Below, in pieces: positions 9,997-20,168 of a stretch of DNA of 64,000 bases. The notes beneath the pieces were generated by a model. That model worked only from the letters and a program-made list of their open reading frames with translations, did no database searches and was not told the DNA's origin. The DNA is from Leptospira chreensis (GTDB lineage Bacteria; Spirochaetota; Leptospiria; Leptospirales; Leptospiraceae): contig NZ_JAFFPS010000057.1 of NCBI RefSeq assembly GCF_016919165.1, forward strand, positions 186,001 through 250,000, in the 5' to 3' direction. The translations under genes and the position numbers were made by a program. Position 1 is the stretch's first letter. The number at the start of each line of letters is the position of its first letter.

Positions 9997-12267
9997 TTAT
10001 TTAGTTTCATTGATTTCTGATAAAGAACTTGGTATTAAATACTCTCCAGCGAGAGTCGCATCTTCCCATTGGATCACCGTTTGATACAACAAGTCTTTCA
10101 TTTTTGCTGCAGCGGGGTGATGGGGATAAAGATTCTTTCTATTTAAAGGATCTTTTTTTCGATCATACAATTCAAAAACCACACCTTGACGCGTGGGGAT
10201 ATAAATTAGTTTATAATTAGAATTTTGAACCGACCTATGTTTTGAGAAAGCAATGGTTTCTCTATAGATGGGATCTGTGATCATAATTTGGTAGTCCTCT
10301 TCCGGAACTACTTGGTGGAGAGATAAAATATTCGGATAGGGAATTCTTTGTTTTTGGAAGAAGTGGTCACCTGTATCAGAAAACCAAATTCCTGTTTCTG
10401 CATAGACAGATCTCTCCCCTTCCCAATTTGTTTTTCCAAGGACTTGTAATAATGACTGCCCAGGAAACTTTGATTTAGTGGTGATTCCAAAATATTCCAT
10501 TAGAGTGGGATAGATGTCTACACTGGATGTGATTCCAAAAAATTCATGATCCGCTTTTGTTTCATTTCTCGATTTAGGAAATTTAATGAACAAAGGAACA
10601 TGAGTTACGGCTTCTCCACGAAGGTGTTCTCCATGCCCTTGCCCATGAACATCTTCATACAATGCTTCCCCATGGTCGGCCGTGAGAATGATGATAGCCT
10701 CATCATAAATGCCTCGGGATTTCAATTCAGAAATGATATTCCCCAATTCTGCATCAAAAGCAGAAACCGCACTATCAAACAATCCCCGTATTTGTTTGGT
10801 TTCCTCTGCATTTGGAACCGTGGAATTTGTAGGATCCACAAACTTTAAATACTTATACTTACCATAGTAGTTAGGATCAGTAAAAGTTTTATAATGAGGA
10901 TATGCGGGTGTGTAAGGGAAATGAATGACACTCGAAAAATAAGTCACCGAATAAGGAGAATCTCCTTCTCGTTTGACAATGGAACGGAACCGGTCCAAAA
11001 TACGAGTCCCATCTCCCCAAGTAGAAAGTCCATCCATCTCCTCCAAATACATTTTGCCAGAAAACCAAGATCCAGTCAGAAAGGGCAAAAGGAAAAGTTG
11101 GGATTCAGCCGTTCGCTGAACCGTCATAATACGGGCGTTAAAATTCGGTGCGAGCACTTCATCGAAACCAAAGTTAGCACGGGGAAAGATATCTGCGGCA
11201 AAACTTCCCACGGCATAACTTCGGTAACCTAGTCCCTTTAACATTTGTTGGATGGTAGGAAAAGAAGCCGAACCAATCCTTTGTTTTTCTTCTAGGGATG
11301 GGAACATATCCCGAACCTTATGGCTCATCGAATACTGTCCGGTTAATAAATCGGCCCAACTTGGAAAAGTGCGAGGAATGGTTGTATGGTGATCATGGAA
11401 CACATAACTATCAGCTGCAAACAAATCAATGTTTGGTGTGATGCTTTTACCATCGATTTGTAATCCTACTTTATCATATCTTAATGAATCTGCTGATAAA
11501 ATAAAAACAGGAGGTTTGCCTTTTTCTTTAGAATGTGTCAGAGCATCAATTTGATTCCAGACACTAGGCACTAGATAAAGAAGGACTAAAAGGATGAGGA
11601 TGAGTCCGTAAGACTTAATATGAATTCTTTGGTATTCTTTACCTTGCCAAAATAAAATCGCAAAATAGAAAATCCCCACCATATAGTGACCGGATGTATG
11701 GACAAGTCCTAGAACCAGCACATGCACAAGGGCCAAAAAACTTTCTTTATTTTTATGAAGATAAATTTGTCGAAAAAGGACAGAGAGGAATCCAAAAAGG
11801 AGAGTTCCCAAAACCAAACTAAAGTAACCAGGGTTTGTATGATCGGTTAAAAAATAAAGGAAGTGAGCCAAGGAAGGATAACGAAAGAAAAAGAACTCAC
11901 CATAAATCTGAGGGAAACTGACCATCGAATGGCAAAGAGCCAAACATTCAATGAGTAGAACCCAAACGGATAACCCATACCAAGGAACCTCTCTTCTACC
12001 GAGGAAATGATAGGTTAAGTAAACAAGAGAAAAGAGAGTGAGGTGTAAAAAGAGGGAAACAGAAAAAACTTTGAATGTGGTGGAGAGATAAACTCCAAAA
12101 AAAGCACCTAAGTATTGTTTAAGGAAGTCACCGACATCGACTCCCATGATGGTAAAACTTGTATTAAAGATTAAAAAAAATAGATAAAAAAAAACCGTAA
12201 ACCAAAGAGCGATTCTTAGGATTCGGATCGGGAAAAGAGGGGCTTGGTTCGGACCCATTAGAGTCAT
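9997..12267 (-). CDS. Membrane-anchored sulfatase-fold phosphotransferase/hydrolase
   Basis: A 756-residue member of the alkaline phosphatase / sulfatase superfamily. About six or seven transmembrane helices fill the first 230 residues, followed by an extracytoplasmic catalytic domain. Metal-site motifs are present: SADSLRYDK (near 265), and [20 protein letters not shown] (near 540). The nucleophile position reads TFPSW. A Thr stands where formylglycine sulfatases have Cys or Ser, and the CxPSR motif is absent. This points to a phosphoethanolamine- or phosphoglycerol-transferase-like enzyme rather than a true sulfatase. The gene sits between the alpha-2-macroglobulin gene and carB, with short gaps on both sides. 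The acceptor is unknown. Confidence 0.75.
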   Translation of the reverse strand: MTLMGPNQAPLFPIRILRIALWFTVFFYLFFLIFNTSFTIMGVDVGDFLKQYLGAFFGVYLSTTFKVFSVSLFLHLTLFSLVYLTYHFLGRREVPWYGLSVWVLLIECLALCHSMVSFPQIYGEFFFFRYPSLAHFLYFLTDHTNPGYFSLVLGTLLFGFLSVLFRQIYLHKNKESFLALVHVLVLGLVHTSGHYMVGIFYFAILFWQGKEYQRIHIKSYGLILILLVLLYLVPSVWNQIDALTHSKEKGKPPVFILSADSLRYDKVGLQIDGKSITPNIDLFAADSYVFHDHHTTIPRTFPSWADLLTGQYSMSHKVRDMFPSLEEKQRIGSASFPTIQQMLKGLGYRSYAVGSFAADIFPRANFGFDEVLAPNFNARIMTVQRTAESQLFLLPFLTGSWFSGKMYLEEMDGLSTWGDGTRILDRFRSIVKREGDSPYSVTYFSSVIHFPYTPAYPHYKTFTDPNYYGKYKYLKFVDPTNSTVPNAEETKQIRGLFDSAVSAFDAELGNIISELKSRGIYDEAIIILTADHGEALYEDVHGQGHGEHLRGEAVTHVPLFIKFPKSRNETKADHEFFGITSSVDIYPTLMEYFGITTKSKFPGQSLLQVLGKTNWEGERSVYAETGIWFSDTGDHFFQKQRIPYPNILSLHQVVPEEDYQIMITDPIYRETIAFSKHRSVQNSNYKLIYIPTRQGVVFELYDRKKDPLNRKNLYPHHPAAAKMKDLLYQTVIQWEDATLAGEYLIPSSLSEINETK

Positions 12268-12299
12268 AATTCCAGAACCCCCGATTCCGTAAACTTTTC

Positions 12300-13979
12300 C
12301 TAGTACCCGTTCTCCGAAATCCTTACGGTTTCATTCGGCCATTCGGCATGAGTTTCGGGAGAATACATAGCCTCGACTCGAGTGGCAGGCATTTTGAAAC
12401 TTCCTGAATGATTCAACCGAAAGCTATGTTCCAAAGTATGAGTTCCCTTAGGGAGATATTCAAAATACGCTCTGTACTGGGAGAGGGTCTTTTCCTCAAA
12501 ACTCAAATAGTAGGAAGAATCCCCGGTTTTTCCCTCCTGAGAAATGATGGACTCGCGACCAAAACCTCGGCCGAGAGGGAGTGATCCCGGTGGAATCGGA
12601 TCTTCTACAACCACCCAAGTTTTATCGGAGTCCGCTTGGATCTCAATCGTGACTCGAACGGTATCTCCTTTGGAGAGAACTCCGGGTTTGGCCACTTGGA
12701 TCGGTTCGAAGGTTCGTTTCAATCGGTAACCACTGGAGATCGGAGCTTTCAGAGGAAGGATGGAGTTTACAGACCACTCCACCCAAGGTTTACCCTTTCC
12801 ATCATAACTGACAGAAACAGATTCCGGTGTGGTTCCAATGGATTGGGATACCGTTTGTTTTCCGTTAGGTTCTAAATTCAAGGTTTCTTTCGCTGATTGG
12901 ATTTTTAATTTTCCACCTGTGACTTTTTCTGATTCCAGAAGTTTACTCACTCGGTCAAAAACCAAAATGGAATAGGCATTACCAAGAGTGGTATCGTAAC
13001 TTCCCCTCTTTTGCATTTTGACAAAGCCTTTGATGAGGCGAGGCATATCTTTTTTATAACTTGGTTCTGCAAATGCCCAAAGTAAAAGTTTTGCCATTGT
13101 ATAATCACGGCTTCCCAAAATCCACCAAGGATTGGTAAAACCAGAATCGGCAACCACAAGTTCGGAACCTTGGATATTGAGTCTTGATCGCAAAGTACTT
13201 GTCAGGCGAGATTTAACAGAGCTATCTCCTCCATCCACTCTCCCCCAAATTTCAGCCAGGTCAATGAGAGATGCCGTTGGTAAAAATTCCATTCCGTCAA
13301 AGATAGGACGCACTTGTTCCCATTCATAAGTTTGGTATCTAGTGAGCGCCTCCCAAACGATGATCTTTCTCACCACAGAGTCCGCCCCGAATTTGTAACG
13401 CTCCCCGCTCACGCGGCCCTCCAAATACCCTTGGAGTCCTGCGATCATTCGTCCCAAACTATCCTCAGGAATTTTTTGATTCGCAAGACTTGCAGATGTG
13501 AGCACATAAGCGGTAAGAATTTCACTTCCATGTTCCATTCTGGCAAAATACTTCACAAGCCCATCATAATCCAAAAAGGAATTTAAGTCGTTTGATACTT
13601 CGCTCCACAAAGCTTCGGATTTAAGACCAATGGCTTTGGATACACGTTGCTCCATACAGTAGTAAGGGTAATTTTGGAAATAGGTTTGGATGCCAGTAAG
13701 ACTTGTGAGAATGGTCGGTGAAGCCTTCCATACCATTTTACCAGAGTTTGGTGCTGATCCCTCAGGCACCCGAACCGATTCTTTAATGGGAGATTCATAT
13801 AAAAAGAGTCCTGCTTGGTAGACCCTTTCTGTATCCACTGGTAAAACTTTTTGTTCCACGGACATTTGATCCAGAACCGTTCCGTTCGGTGCCGATACTT
13901 CTAGACGGAACTTCCGTTTGGTGGTATTTTCAGGAACAGTCAGATCCCAAAAAACGACTTTGGTTTCCCCGGAAGCCAA
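12300..13979 (-). CDS. Alpha-2-macroglobulin family protein, C-terminal part with thioester
   Basis: A frame of 559 residues if counted from TTG 13979, but it is open further upstream to the stop at 14073 and has no ATG near its beginning. It contains the rest of the A2M domain (KVVFWDLTVP), the thioester motif CMEQ (Cys codon at 13656-13658, in the context YPYYCMEQ), the helical thioester domain and a C-terminal MG10-like domain. The residue before the Cys is Tyr, where Gly is usual. The Cys and Gln needed for the thioester are kept. Without the upstream half it has no signal peptide, so it would be non-functional as an independent protein. It lies 32 bases from the next gene. Confidence 0.8.
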   Translation of the reverse strand: MASGETKVVFWDLTVPENTTKRKFRLEVSAPNGTVLDQMSVEQKVLPVDTERVYQAGLFLYESPIKESVRVPEGSAPNSGKMVWKASPTILTSLTGIQTYFQNYPYYCMEQRVSKAIGLKSEALWSEVSNDLNSFLDYDGLVKYFARMEHGSEILTAYVLTSASLANQKIPEDSLGRMIAGLQGYLEGRVSGERYKFGADSVVRKIIVWEALTRYQTYEWEQVRPIFDGMEFLPTASLIDLAEIWGRVDGGDSSVKSRLTSTLRSRLNIQGSELVVADSGFTNPWWILGSRDYTMAKLLLWAFAEPSYKKDMPRLIKGFVKMQKRGSYDTTLGNAYSILVFDRVSKLLESEKVTGGKLKIQSAKETLNLEPNGKQTVSQSIGTTPESVSVSYDGKGKPWVEWSVNSILPLKAPISSGYRLKRTFEPIQVAKPGVLSKGDTVRVTIEIQADSDKTWVVVEDPIPPGSLPLGRGFGRESIISQEGKTGDSSYYLSFEEKTLSQYRAYFEYLPKGTHTLEHSFRLNHSGSFKMPATRVEAMYSPETHAEWPNETVRISENGY

Positions 13980-14093
13980 GATGGAAGATTTTGTTTCTAA
14001 TTCTTCTTTTGTTTCCGTTCCATTTTTTACATCCGTGACAGAAAGACGGAGTCGAAGTTGTTCTTTTTTATCTCATGCATTAGGGAAAGTGAA

Positions 14094-17000
14094 TTAATGG
14101 CGAAGTGTATAACATAACCGAACCACAGGTGGAATTCCCGAAAAGGATTGGATCTTTTGTGTGGTTTGGATTTTAGCAAAACCAGTTCCAAATTCTTTGG
14201 ATCCCGAAGTCGCCACCGCCACGATTCGAAAACTCGTAAGGGAATCATTCAAAGGAAAACTAAACTTGAGTTTTCCATCCTTACCAACGATTGCTTTTCC
14301 TTTCCAATAGAGTAAGGTATCAAAGAGAGAACGAGTGGATTGTTTCCCCCCGCCTCCTCCTTCCGGTTTTGCTTTCAAACCAAAATGTCGTTTTCCAATA
14401 ATCTGCGACTGAGCCGTGGAAGTTCCCACCGAATGGGGTCTTGTTCCCATCATTACATCGAGGAGATTCCAAGTAGGGTTCGGAGAAAGTTCGAGAAGGG
14501 CTTCATCCACAACAGCAAGTGTGACTTCCGTCGATTCTAAAGGAGGTTTTCCATCGGAGGTTTTGATTTCCAGCTCTACGTTGGCCGTCTCTCTCACTTG
14601 GTAGAGTTTTTTCTCTGGGTTCACCGAAACGGACAGACTGTACGGTTTGGATCCAACCTTTAACATAGCAAGGCCAAATCGGTATCCCGGTTTTGCTAAG
14701 TCCACAAGCCCTGTGGGTTTTGGTTCTCCCACACGACCTCGCACAAGAAACACCGATACAAACACATTGGGTGCATATTCCTTTTTGATAGAGATGGAAA
14801 TCACAGGATCTTTTCCAGATACCGGTGTCACAAAATAATCTAAAACCCCTTCTCGTTCCAAACTCACAAGGGCCGTTGCTTCCCGAAAAGGAGAGCGAAT
14901 TTGTACTTTGATGGTTTCTCCGACATCGACCGAACGTTTTTCAGGTAAGATGTCCATCCGGTTATGATCACTCACATCAAACCAAGCTTCTTGTTTGGAA
15001 CTCACCCAAACACTGTATCCAGAATTCGTAGGATTGCCTTTGGAATCTTTTGTTTCTGCAAGAAAGACAATATCACCCACAGCCGGCGATTTTCCCTCAC
15101 AAATCAAAATCCCTTTGGAATCTGTTTTCCCTTCACAGAATTCACCAAGTTTTGTGACTTCTTCATAATGTTCGTAGGCATAAAACCCACCCACGAGTCG
15201 TTTACGGTTGGAATAAAATTCTCTTTTATAGGCTGTGACTTTTATTTTTTGGGAACTCAGTGCTTTATCTTTTACATCCAGAGCAACTAATTGAAGTTTC
15301 ACGTTGTCTTCTGTAAATAACCATCCGTCCGGTAAAATTCCCAAATGCACTTCGGACGGGGAAACAGGAAAACTTCTAGATACAGTTTGGATTTCCCCCG
15401 AAGGATCGGCGTATTCCATTTCTACCTGGAAACTTCCGTAACCAGGAACAGGTTTTAATCCACTAAACGTATATTGCAAAAATCCCTTTTCGTCGGTTTT
15501 GAGAGAGGTAGAAACAACGGTTGGTTTTGTTTCTTCCGCTTCTTCTTCGTCATACCCACTGGCCTTCCACTTCCCTTCTCTCATTGTCTCAGGAGAAAAG
15601 GAAAAAGCAGAATATTCTTCTTTGGGAGAATAATAACTAGAAACCACTTGGGATCGAATTTTTACAGGGAATCCTCCGGCCCCTCCCCCGGAAAGGTATT
15701 CCAATCCAAATAGAACCTTGGATTCTTTTGGAGATACTAACTCTTGTTTATCGCCAGCTAGTTGAATATTTCCCTTCACGACAGGAAGACGAAATTCCTC
15801 TACTCGAAACTCTACGACCGTATCTCCATAACTTGAATCTTCATTCGAATAAGGATAATAGACAATATAGATTCCATGTTTGGCGTTCTTTGGAATTTTG
15901 AATTCCGATTCGGAATGGCCCGGAAAAGACCAAACCAGTGGCAATGGATAGGCTTCTCCCGAACCTTCATGTTTGATGATGACTTGAGAAGGATAGTCTT
16001 TAGGTTCTGCGGGAACAAGTCCTTTATTTCCAAAACCACGCCGAACATGTTTTAGGTGAACTGTCTCCCCCTTTTTGAATAGGGTTCTGTCAAGCACTAT
16101 GGATGTGAGTTCTTTCGAATGACCGGCAGTGGCTTGTGGCAATTGGTATCGCCAACTTTCAATTCCTTTGTCCCAAGTACTTGAAGTAAAACTAATATCA
16201 TCATTTTTTTGAACAAAGACGGTAAGTCCAGAACCTAACTCATGATGACCGCAATAAGGAACCGCTTGGAAATTTAAATTCCCAAAGAGCATACTTCCAT
16301 CTTTTCCTGTGATCCCCGCTCCGCGTAAATTCCCTTTACAATCCAAAATTTTAATTTGGACTCCCGATTCTGGTAGGCCTTGGTCTAAACTAGTCACCCA
16401 AACAAGGCTTGTATCTTTTCCCCATTTGAAATGAGCCGAAAGGTTTGTAACAAGAGCCGCACTGGATACATACATCTTTCCTTTTTTTTCAAGAAGGCTG
16501 CCTCCCAGGATATCACTCGCAAGTTCTACCACATAAAACCCGGGAGTTTCGAGAGGAATCCCCACCACTTCCATTGGTTTTTTCCCATTGGGTTTGGGCA
16601 GAGAGAAAGAAGATATCCCTGCTGACGTGGGTGGATTTTGAAATACAGATTGTTCGCGTTCTCTAGTAGCTAATACTTGAAACCATTTTTGGATCTCCAG
16701 AATGTCCATGGTCTTTTGGCTTTTTCCACCCACACCGAGAGATACAGATTTCATCGGAAGATTGATTTCTAAATTGCGAAGTGTGACCGGTAACGCTGGT
16801 TTGGCTTTGGATTCTAAAATTCCAAATTTAGCACCAAACTTAGCAAGGGGTGGAAACTCATCCGTTTTAAACTTTAAAGGAAAAGAGGCCTGGTTCGACA
16901 AACTTCTGTTTGTCTCATCGACGATATCGGGAATTTTAATTTCAAACTCTGTATTTTCAGGAAAGGGCCCGGGAAAACTCACCCATTCAAAAAACTCGTT

Positions 17001-17900
17001 TCCTTTTTCGGTGAAAGGAGACTGAGGATAAACTTTTCCGTCCTTGGAAACAAGTTGGATTTTTTCTAACAACGAACGGGACACCGCCGAACTAAAATAA
17101 AGCGAAGTGGGAAGGATGGGAATACAATCTGCTTTTGCATTCACTCTTTCACAACTAAACCGAACCGAAAATACCGGTCTTACCGTAAATGAAAGAACTT
17201 CGTCCTCTCGGATCTCTCCCCCCCAAATGGATTTGCTTCCTTTACCAAGAACCAATTGGATTTGTCTTTCAGGCAAAAATGTTTGTTTGGATTTAACAAG
17301 AACTGTTTCTTCTCTATCCGTGTCCCCCGTAGATTGGAGGATTGTTTTTCTTTCCGAACCTGTGACAAAGGTGATCGGAATTCTATTTCCTAATTCCTCA
17401 GAACGAAAGTATGTATATTTTTGAAAAGAATCCAGATCCGGTTTTGCATCTAAGTGCAAAACAAAAATTTGGTCTTCTGTGATGGATGAACCTTGGTAAG
17501 GTGAGGAATACTGGACGGAAGGCCCACCCGTATGAAAAGAAAAGTTACGTTCCCCTTGGACAGTTTCTCCACTGAATGTTTTGGTTCCTTCCTTCAATTG
17601 GAAAGAACAGTCCACCCCACCAGGCAGTTCCTTTTCGAATTCATAAACCCAAGTGGTGGAATCGATAAAACGACTGGTTCCAGGTAAGGGACATTTGATT
17701 TGGAAGATATCAATTTTTGGCCGGATGTCTCCGAGAGAAACCATCGGTTTTGTGAACCGAACAGTCACTTGTTTGGGTTGTTTGACAAATCCGCTGGGAG
17801 TGAAAAATTCGATTGTCGCGGGAAGTGACTGGGTGTCATCCGAACGAACCAAAAACAAAGAAAGGAGGAGGAATAGAAGAAGCCGGCGCTTGACGAACAT
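14094..17900 (-). CDS. Alpha-2-macroglobulin family protein, N-terminal part
   Basis: This 1268-residue chain has an N-terminal signal peptide (residues 1-20, RRLLLFLLLSLFLV core), so it is exported and probably anchored in the envelope. The first 120 residues resemble the Ig-like domain that opens E. coli YfhM-type macroglobulins. Macroglobulin (MG) domains follow, including the segment with DRTLFKKGETVHLKHV (near 590), which is the A2M_N hallmark. The chain ends at a stop just after SGIPPVVR, in the middle of the central A2M domain. It therefore lacks the thioester and the receptor-like end. Bacterial A2M proteins are thought to trap foreign proteases. The start ATG at 17900 is well supported by the signal peptide. 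Confidence 0.85.
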   Translation of the reverse strand: MFVKRRLLLFLLLSLFLVRSDDTQSLPATIEFFTPSGFVKQPKQVTVRFTKPMVSLGDIRPKIDIFQIKCPLPGTSRFIDSTTWVYEFEKELPGGVDCSFQLKEGTKTFSGETVQGERNFSFHTGGPSVQYSSPYQGSSITEDQIFVLHLDAKPDLDSFQKYTYFRSEELGNRIPITFVTGSERKTILQSTGDTDREETVLVKSKQTFLPERQIQLVLGKGSKSIWGGEIREDEVLSFTVRPVFSVRFSCERVNAKADCIPILPTSLYFSSAVSRSLLEKIQLVSKDGKVYPQSPFTEKGNEFFEWVSFPGPFPENTEFEIKIPDIVDETNRSLSNQASFPLKFKTDEFPPLAKFGAKFGILESKAKPALPVTLRNLEINLPMKSVSLGVGGKSQKTMDILEIQKWFQVLATREREQSVFQNPPTSAGISSFSLPKPNGKKPMEVVGIPLETPGFYVVELASDILGGSLLEKKGKMYVSSAALVTNLSAHFKWGKDTSLVWVTSLDQGLPESGVQIKILDCKGNLRGAGITGKDGSMLFGNLNFQAVPYCGHHELGSGLTVFVQKNDDISFTSSTWDKGIESWRYQLPQATAGHSKELTSIVLDRTLFKKGETVHLKHVRRGFGNKGLVPAEPKDYPSQVIIKHEGSGEAYPLPLVWSFPGHSESEFKIPKNAKHGIYIVYYPYSNEDSSYGDTVVEFRVEEFRLPVVKGNIQLAGDKQELVSPKESKVLFGLEYLSGGGAGGFPVKIRSQVVSSYYSPKEEYSAFSFSPETMREGKWKASGYDEEEAEETKPTVVSTSLKTDEKGFLQYTFSGLKPVPGYGSFQVEMEYADPSGEIQTVSRSFPVSPSEVHLGILPDGWLFTEDNVKLQLVALDVKDKALSSQKIKVTAYKREFYSNRKRLVGGFYAYEHYEEVTKLGEFCEGKTDSKGILICEGKSPAVGDIVFLAETKDSKGNPTNSGYSVWVSSKQEAWFDVSDHNRMDILPEKRSVDVGETIKVQIRSPFREATALVSLEREGVLDYFVTPVSGKDPVISISIKKEYAPNVFVSVFLVRGRVGEPKPTGLVDLAKPGYRFGLAMLKVGSKPYSLSVSVNPEKKLYQVRETANVELEIKTSDGKPPLESTEVTLAVVDEALLELSPNPTWNLLDVMMGTRPHSVGTSTAQSQIIGKRHFGLKAKPEGGGGGKQSTRSLFDTLLYWKGKAIVGKDGKLKFSFPLNDSLTSFRIVAVATSGSKEFGTGFAKIQTTQKIQSFSGIPPVVRLCYTLRH

Positions 17901-18080
17901 GACAGAATTTAAAAACAGGGAAGCAGATTGGAAAGAAAAAAAAGAAAATCAGGGATATTGACCCCTCCCTGCGGGTATCATAAGGAGAAACATCTATGAA
18001 CAAAATTTAGACCGAACGTTTGGGAAAAAGGTTTTCACTTTTTCTCATATTCTAAACCCTAATTTTGAAATTCCCATTCC

Positions 18081-19346
18081 TTAAAATTTCATTGAAAATG
18101 CCACGACAAAGAAATCTTCTTTTTTAGATGTATGATTTTCTTTATAAGCAAAAAGAGAATCAGCTGACCTTCTGTAGACATATTCGAAACGAATGAGTCC
18201 CGGATCAAAGGTTAAGATATCCAAGGTTGTGGTATACCCATTACTCATAAAACCGTTACGAGTTCCGGTATTTACCATCACTTGCAGAGGGTCATAAAAA
18301 CGTTCTACACGAAAACTCAATCGAAATTCGGGAGCGATTTTGTAACTAACCCAAAGGGTTCCATGATACCACTGCCGATAAACATCTGATTTTGTTTCCC
18401 GGTGTTCTCCAAGACTTGGATCATAAGCAGCTAACCAAGGTTCATAGATAAAACTTTGTTTTGCTTTTTGAGCCCCCACATCAAATTGCCCCACCAAACT
18501 AAATGAATCTGTTAAAATCCATTCTAATATGGTGTTTTGATACAACCGCATTTGTTTCCTTTCGTTGTTTGGAGCTTCGTTTCCGGCAAATTGATTGAGT
18601 GTTAAAATCAGATTCGGAAAAAATAAATACTTAATCTGACTACCAAATGATTTATCTTTATTGTTATCAGTAATGTTTTGCCAACCGTTTAACACTTGCA
18701 ACTGTATGCTCAATTGATCACCGAACTTGTGACTCAACCGAACCCCCGAAGAATAGTAAGGCACATAATCTAGGGCAAAGGCTCTTGTGTAATTCACGTT
18801 GTTTTGTGAAATCCAAGATTCGTGTCCGATATTTCCAAAAAAAATACCTGCGTCGACCCAAGTATCACGCGCAATTTTAAAACCTGTATAAGCCTCTTGG
18901 ATATTTTTCACCGAGTTTTGATTGGAATATTTATCAGCAACTAACTCTGCCGCATAATTCGCATTTACCGAAGTTCCCCATTGAAAGGCAAGTCGACCGC
19001 GATAATTCTTTTCCTCTACCTTTGCATCAATATATGCTAGGTTTACATTGAATTCTCCGTTCCTTACTGCTTGGGTGGTAAAATTTCTCTCTGTATCTTT
19101 CGGAAGATTTCGATTGAACAAATAATAGGAATCAATGAATCCACCAAACTGAAAGGACTTTGGCAAAACGATTGTTGTTGGAATCGAATCCGCTTTTGGC
19201 ATCGTTTTTTCGGAAGAAGTTTCTTCAGCGAGCAATGGAGAAAAAATAACAAAAAGAATCAAAATAAATATTCTCAGCAGAGATTTTGGATAACCGCTAT
19301 AAAGAATATTCCCAAAAGACAATACACTAGTTTGATTAAACATCAT
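18081..19346 (-). CDS. Outer-membrane beta-barrel (porin-like) protein next to kdp
   Basis: A 421-residue exported protein. A hydrophobic signal segment (residues about 24-40, ending LLAEE) follows a rather long N-region. After it come alternating aromatic/polar strands, for example FQFGGFIDSYYLFN at the start and a terminal aromatic strand FFVVAFSMKF, as in BBP2/OmpL-like barrels. No Shine-Dalgarno is evident before ATG 19346, so the start is tentative. The gene follows kdpE by 138 bases but has its own promoter region. That region contains a direct-repeat element almost identical to the one before kdpA, suggesting KdpE control and a role in potassium-limited growth. The transported solute is unknown. 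Confidence 0.7.
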   Translation of the reverse strand: MMFNQTSVLSFGNILYSGYPKSLLRIFILILFVIFSPLLAEETSSEKTMPKADSIPTTIVLPKSFQFGGFIDSYYLFNRNLPKDTERNFTTQAVRNGEFNVNLAYIDAKVEEKNYRGRLAFQWGTSVNANYAAELVADKYSNQNSVKNIQEAYTGFKIARDTWVDAGIFFGNIGHESWISQNNVNYTRAFALDYVPYYSSGVRLSHKFGDQLSIQLQVLNGWQNITDNNKDKSFGSQIKYLFFPNLILTLNQFAGNEAPNNERKQMRLYQNTILEWILTDSFSLVGQFDVGAQKAKQSFIYEPWLAAYDPSLGEHRETKSDVYRQWYHGTLWVSYKIAPEFRLSFRVERFYDPLQVMVNTGTRNGFMSNGYTTTLDILTFDPGLIRFEYVYRRSADSLFAYKENHTSKKEDFFVVAFSMKF

Positions 19347-19347
19347 A

Positions 19348-19372
19348 GTATCAAATTATCATAATTCGATAC
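19348..19372. promoter_or_regulatory. Palindrome directly upstream of the barrel gene start
   Basis: Twelve-base arms with one central base and a single mismatch (arm GTATCAAATTAT) end one base before the start codon of the outer-membrane gene. It may be an operator, or a hairpin in the leader that controls translation. No ribosome-binding site is seen outside it. Confidence 0.5.
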
Positions 19373-19412
19373 AAGTCGCAATGTTTGAGAAATTATGGTT
19401 TTTGGATTTGCC

Positions 19413-19431
19413 TTAAGAATTGATTAAGATT
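19413..19431 (-). promoter_or_regulatory. Candidate KdpE box of the barrel gene
   Basis: TTAAGAA-N3-ATTAAGATT on the + strand (TCTTAA twice at an 11-bp step on the minus strand). It is 17/19 identical to 27094-27112 upstream of kdpA, and lies 67 bases before its gene against 68 for kdpA. Direct repeats one helical turn apart are typical of OmpR-family sites. Confidence 0.5.
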
Positions 19432-19484
19432 AGAAAATGAAATTTTGGCTTAAATATTTAAGTAAGGATGCACCATTTAAAACT

Positions 19485-20168
19485 TTAATTACCAACCCAG
19501 CGATAACCAATTCCAGGCTCAGTAAGAAGTAAATGGGGACTACTTGGGAAATCTTCAATTTTCTTTCTTAGTTGAGTGATATGAACTCTCAAAGAATTCA
19601 TTTCGTTCAGTGCCTGATCTCCCCAAATTTTTTTAATCAAAACATCATGAGTAATTACTTTACCAGAATTTTTAATGAGAAAGGTAAGAATTTGAAATTC
19701 TGTTGGAGTCAAACGAACCTGAATATTATTTTTGATGACCTGATAGTTCACAAAGTCTACCACCAGATTTTCTTTATCCCAATTAGAAGGAGTTTCTTCT
19801 AGAGGAAGACGACGTAATGCTGTGCGAATTCTTGCTAACAACTCTCCCATACTAAAAGGTTTGGTAATGTAATCATCTGCTCCTGAATCAAGTAAGGCAA
19901 TTTTATCCTCTTCGGAACTCATCACTGACAAAACGATAAACGGAATTTCGGAAAATGTTCTTACTTCCTTAATGACATCCAACCCACTTCCATCTGGTAA
20001 TTGTAAATCGAGTAAAACTAATTTTGGAGAATTTAATGCAACGGATTCAATGGCTTCTTTTCTAGAAATTGCTTCTATTGTTTCGTATCCTTTCGCCTCC
20101 AATGCAATACGAAGCATTTTCCGAATGGCGCTATCATCATCCACAAGAAGAATCAATTCCCTTAGCAT
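19485..20168 (-). CDS. kdpE: KdpE response regulator
   Basis: A 227-residue OmpR-family response regulator. The N-terminal receiver has acidic residues near the start (VDDDSAI), the phosphoacceptor Asp in LVLLDLQLPDGSG (about residue 54) and a Lys in DDYITKPFS (about 104). The C-terminal winged helix (about residues 130-225) ends in GIGYRWVGN, as KdpE proteins do. It is phosphorylated by KdpD and activates kdp transcription under K+ limitation or osmotic stress. Its start codon lies 12 bases after the kdpD stop, inside a perfect hairpin, and no usual ribosome-binding site precedes it. Translation therefore probably depends on ribosomes arriving from kdpD. Confidence 0.95.
   Translation of the reverse strand: MLRELILLVDDDSAIRKMLRIALEAKGYETIEAISRKEAIESVALNSPKLVLLDLQLPDGSGLDVIKEVRTFSEIPFIVLSVMSSEEDKIALLDSGADDYITKPFSMGELLARIRTALRRLPLEETPSNWDKENLVVDFVNYQVIKNNIQVRLTPTEFQILTFLIKNSGKVITHDVLIKKIWGDQALNEMNSLRVHITQLRKKIEDFPSSPHLLLTEPGIGYRWVGN

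Larger units (their letters stand above)
12300..17900 (-). pseudogene. Alpha-2-macroglobulin family gene interrupted by two in-frame stops
   Basis: Read as one frame, this locus encodes about 1866 residues of a bacterial alpha-2-macroglobulin, the size expected for such proteins. TAA at 14094-14096 and TGA at 14073-14075 interrupt it. Both flanking parts are in the same frame, and the residues between and after the stops (FTFPNA, then DKKEQLRLRLSV) match the conserved strand found at this point in the family (FTxRNxxDKxxxLxLxLSV). No frameshift is therefore needed. The gene could be a recent pseudogene, a cluster of sequence errors, or two separately translated chains. The two halves are listed separately. 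Confidence 0.75.

Noticed and set aside
14027..14248. Alternative frame across the alpha-2-macroglobulin break that could imply a double frameshift
   Set aside because: The original frame gives better family residues on both sides and between the stops, so two nonsense codons are simpler than two compensating shifts.
17990..18011. AAGGAG followed by ATG and an in-frame stop after four codons on the + strand
   Set aside because: A four-codon frame with a good ribosome-binding site could be a leader peptide, but no + strand gene follows, and the region is the promoter side of minus-strand genes. Probably chance.
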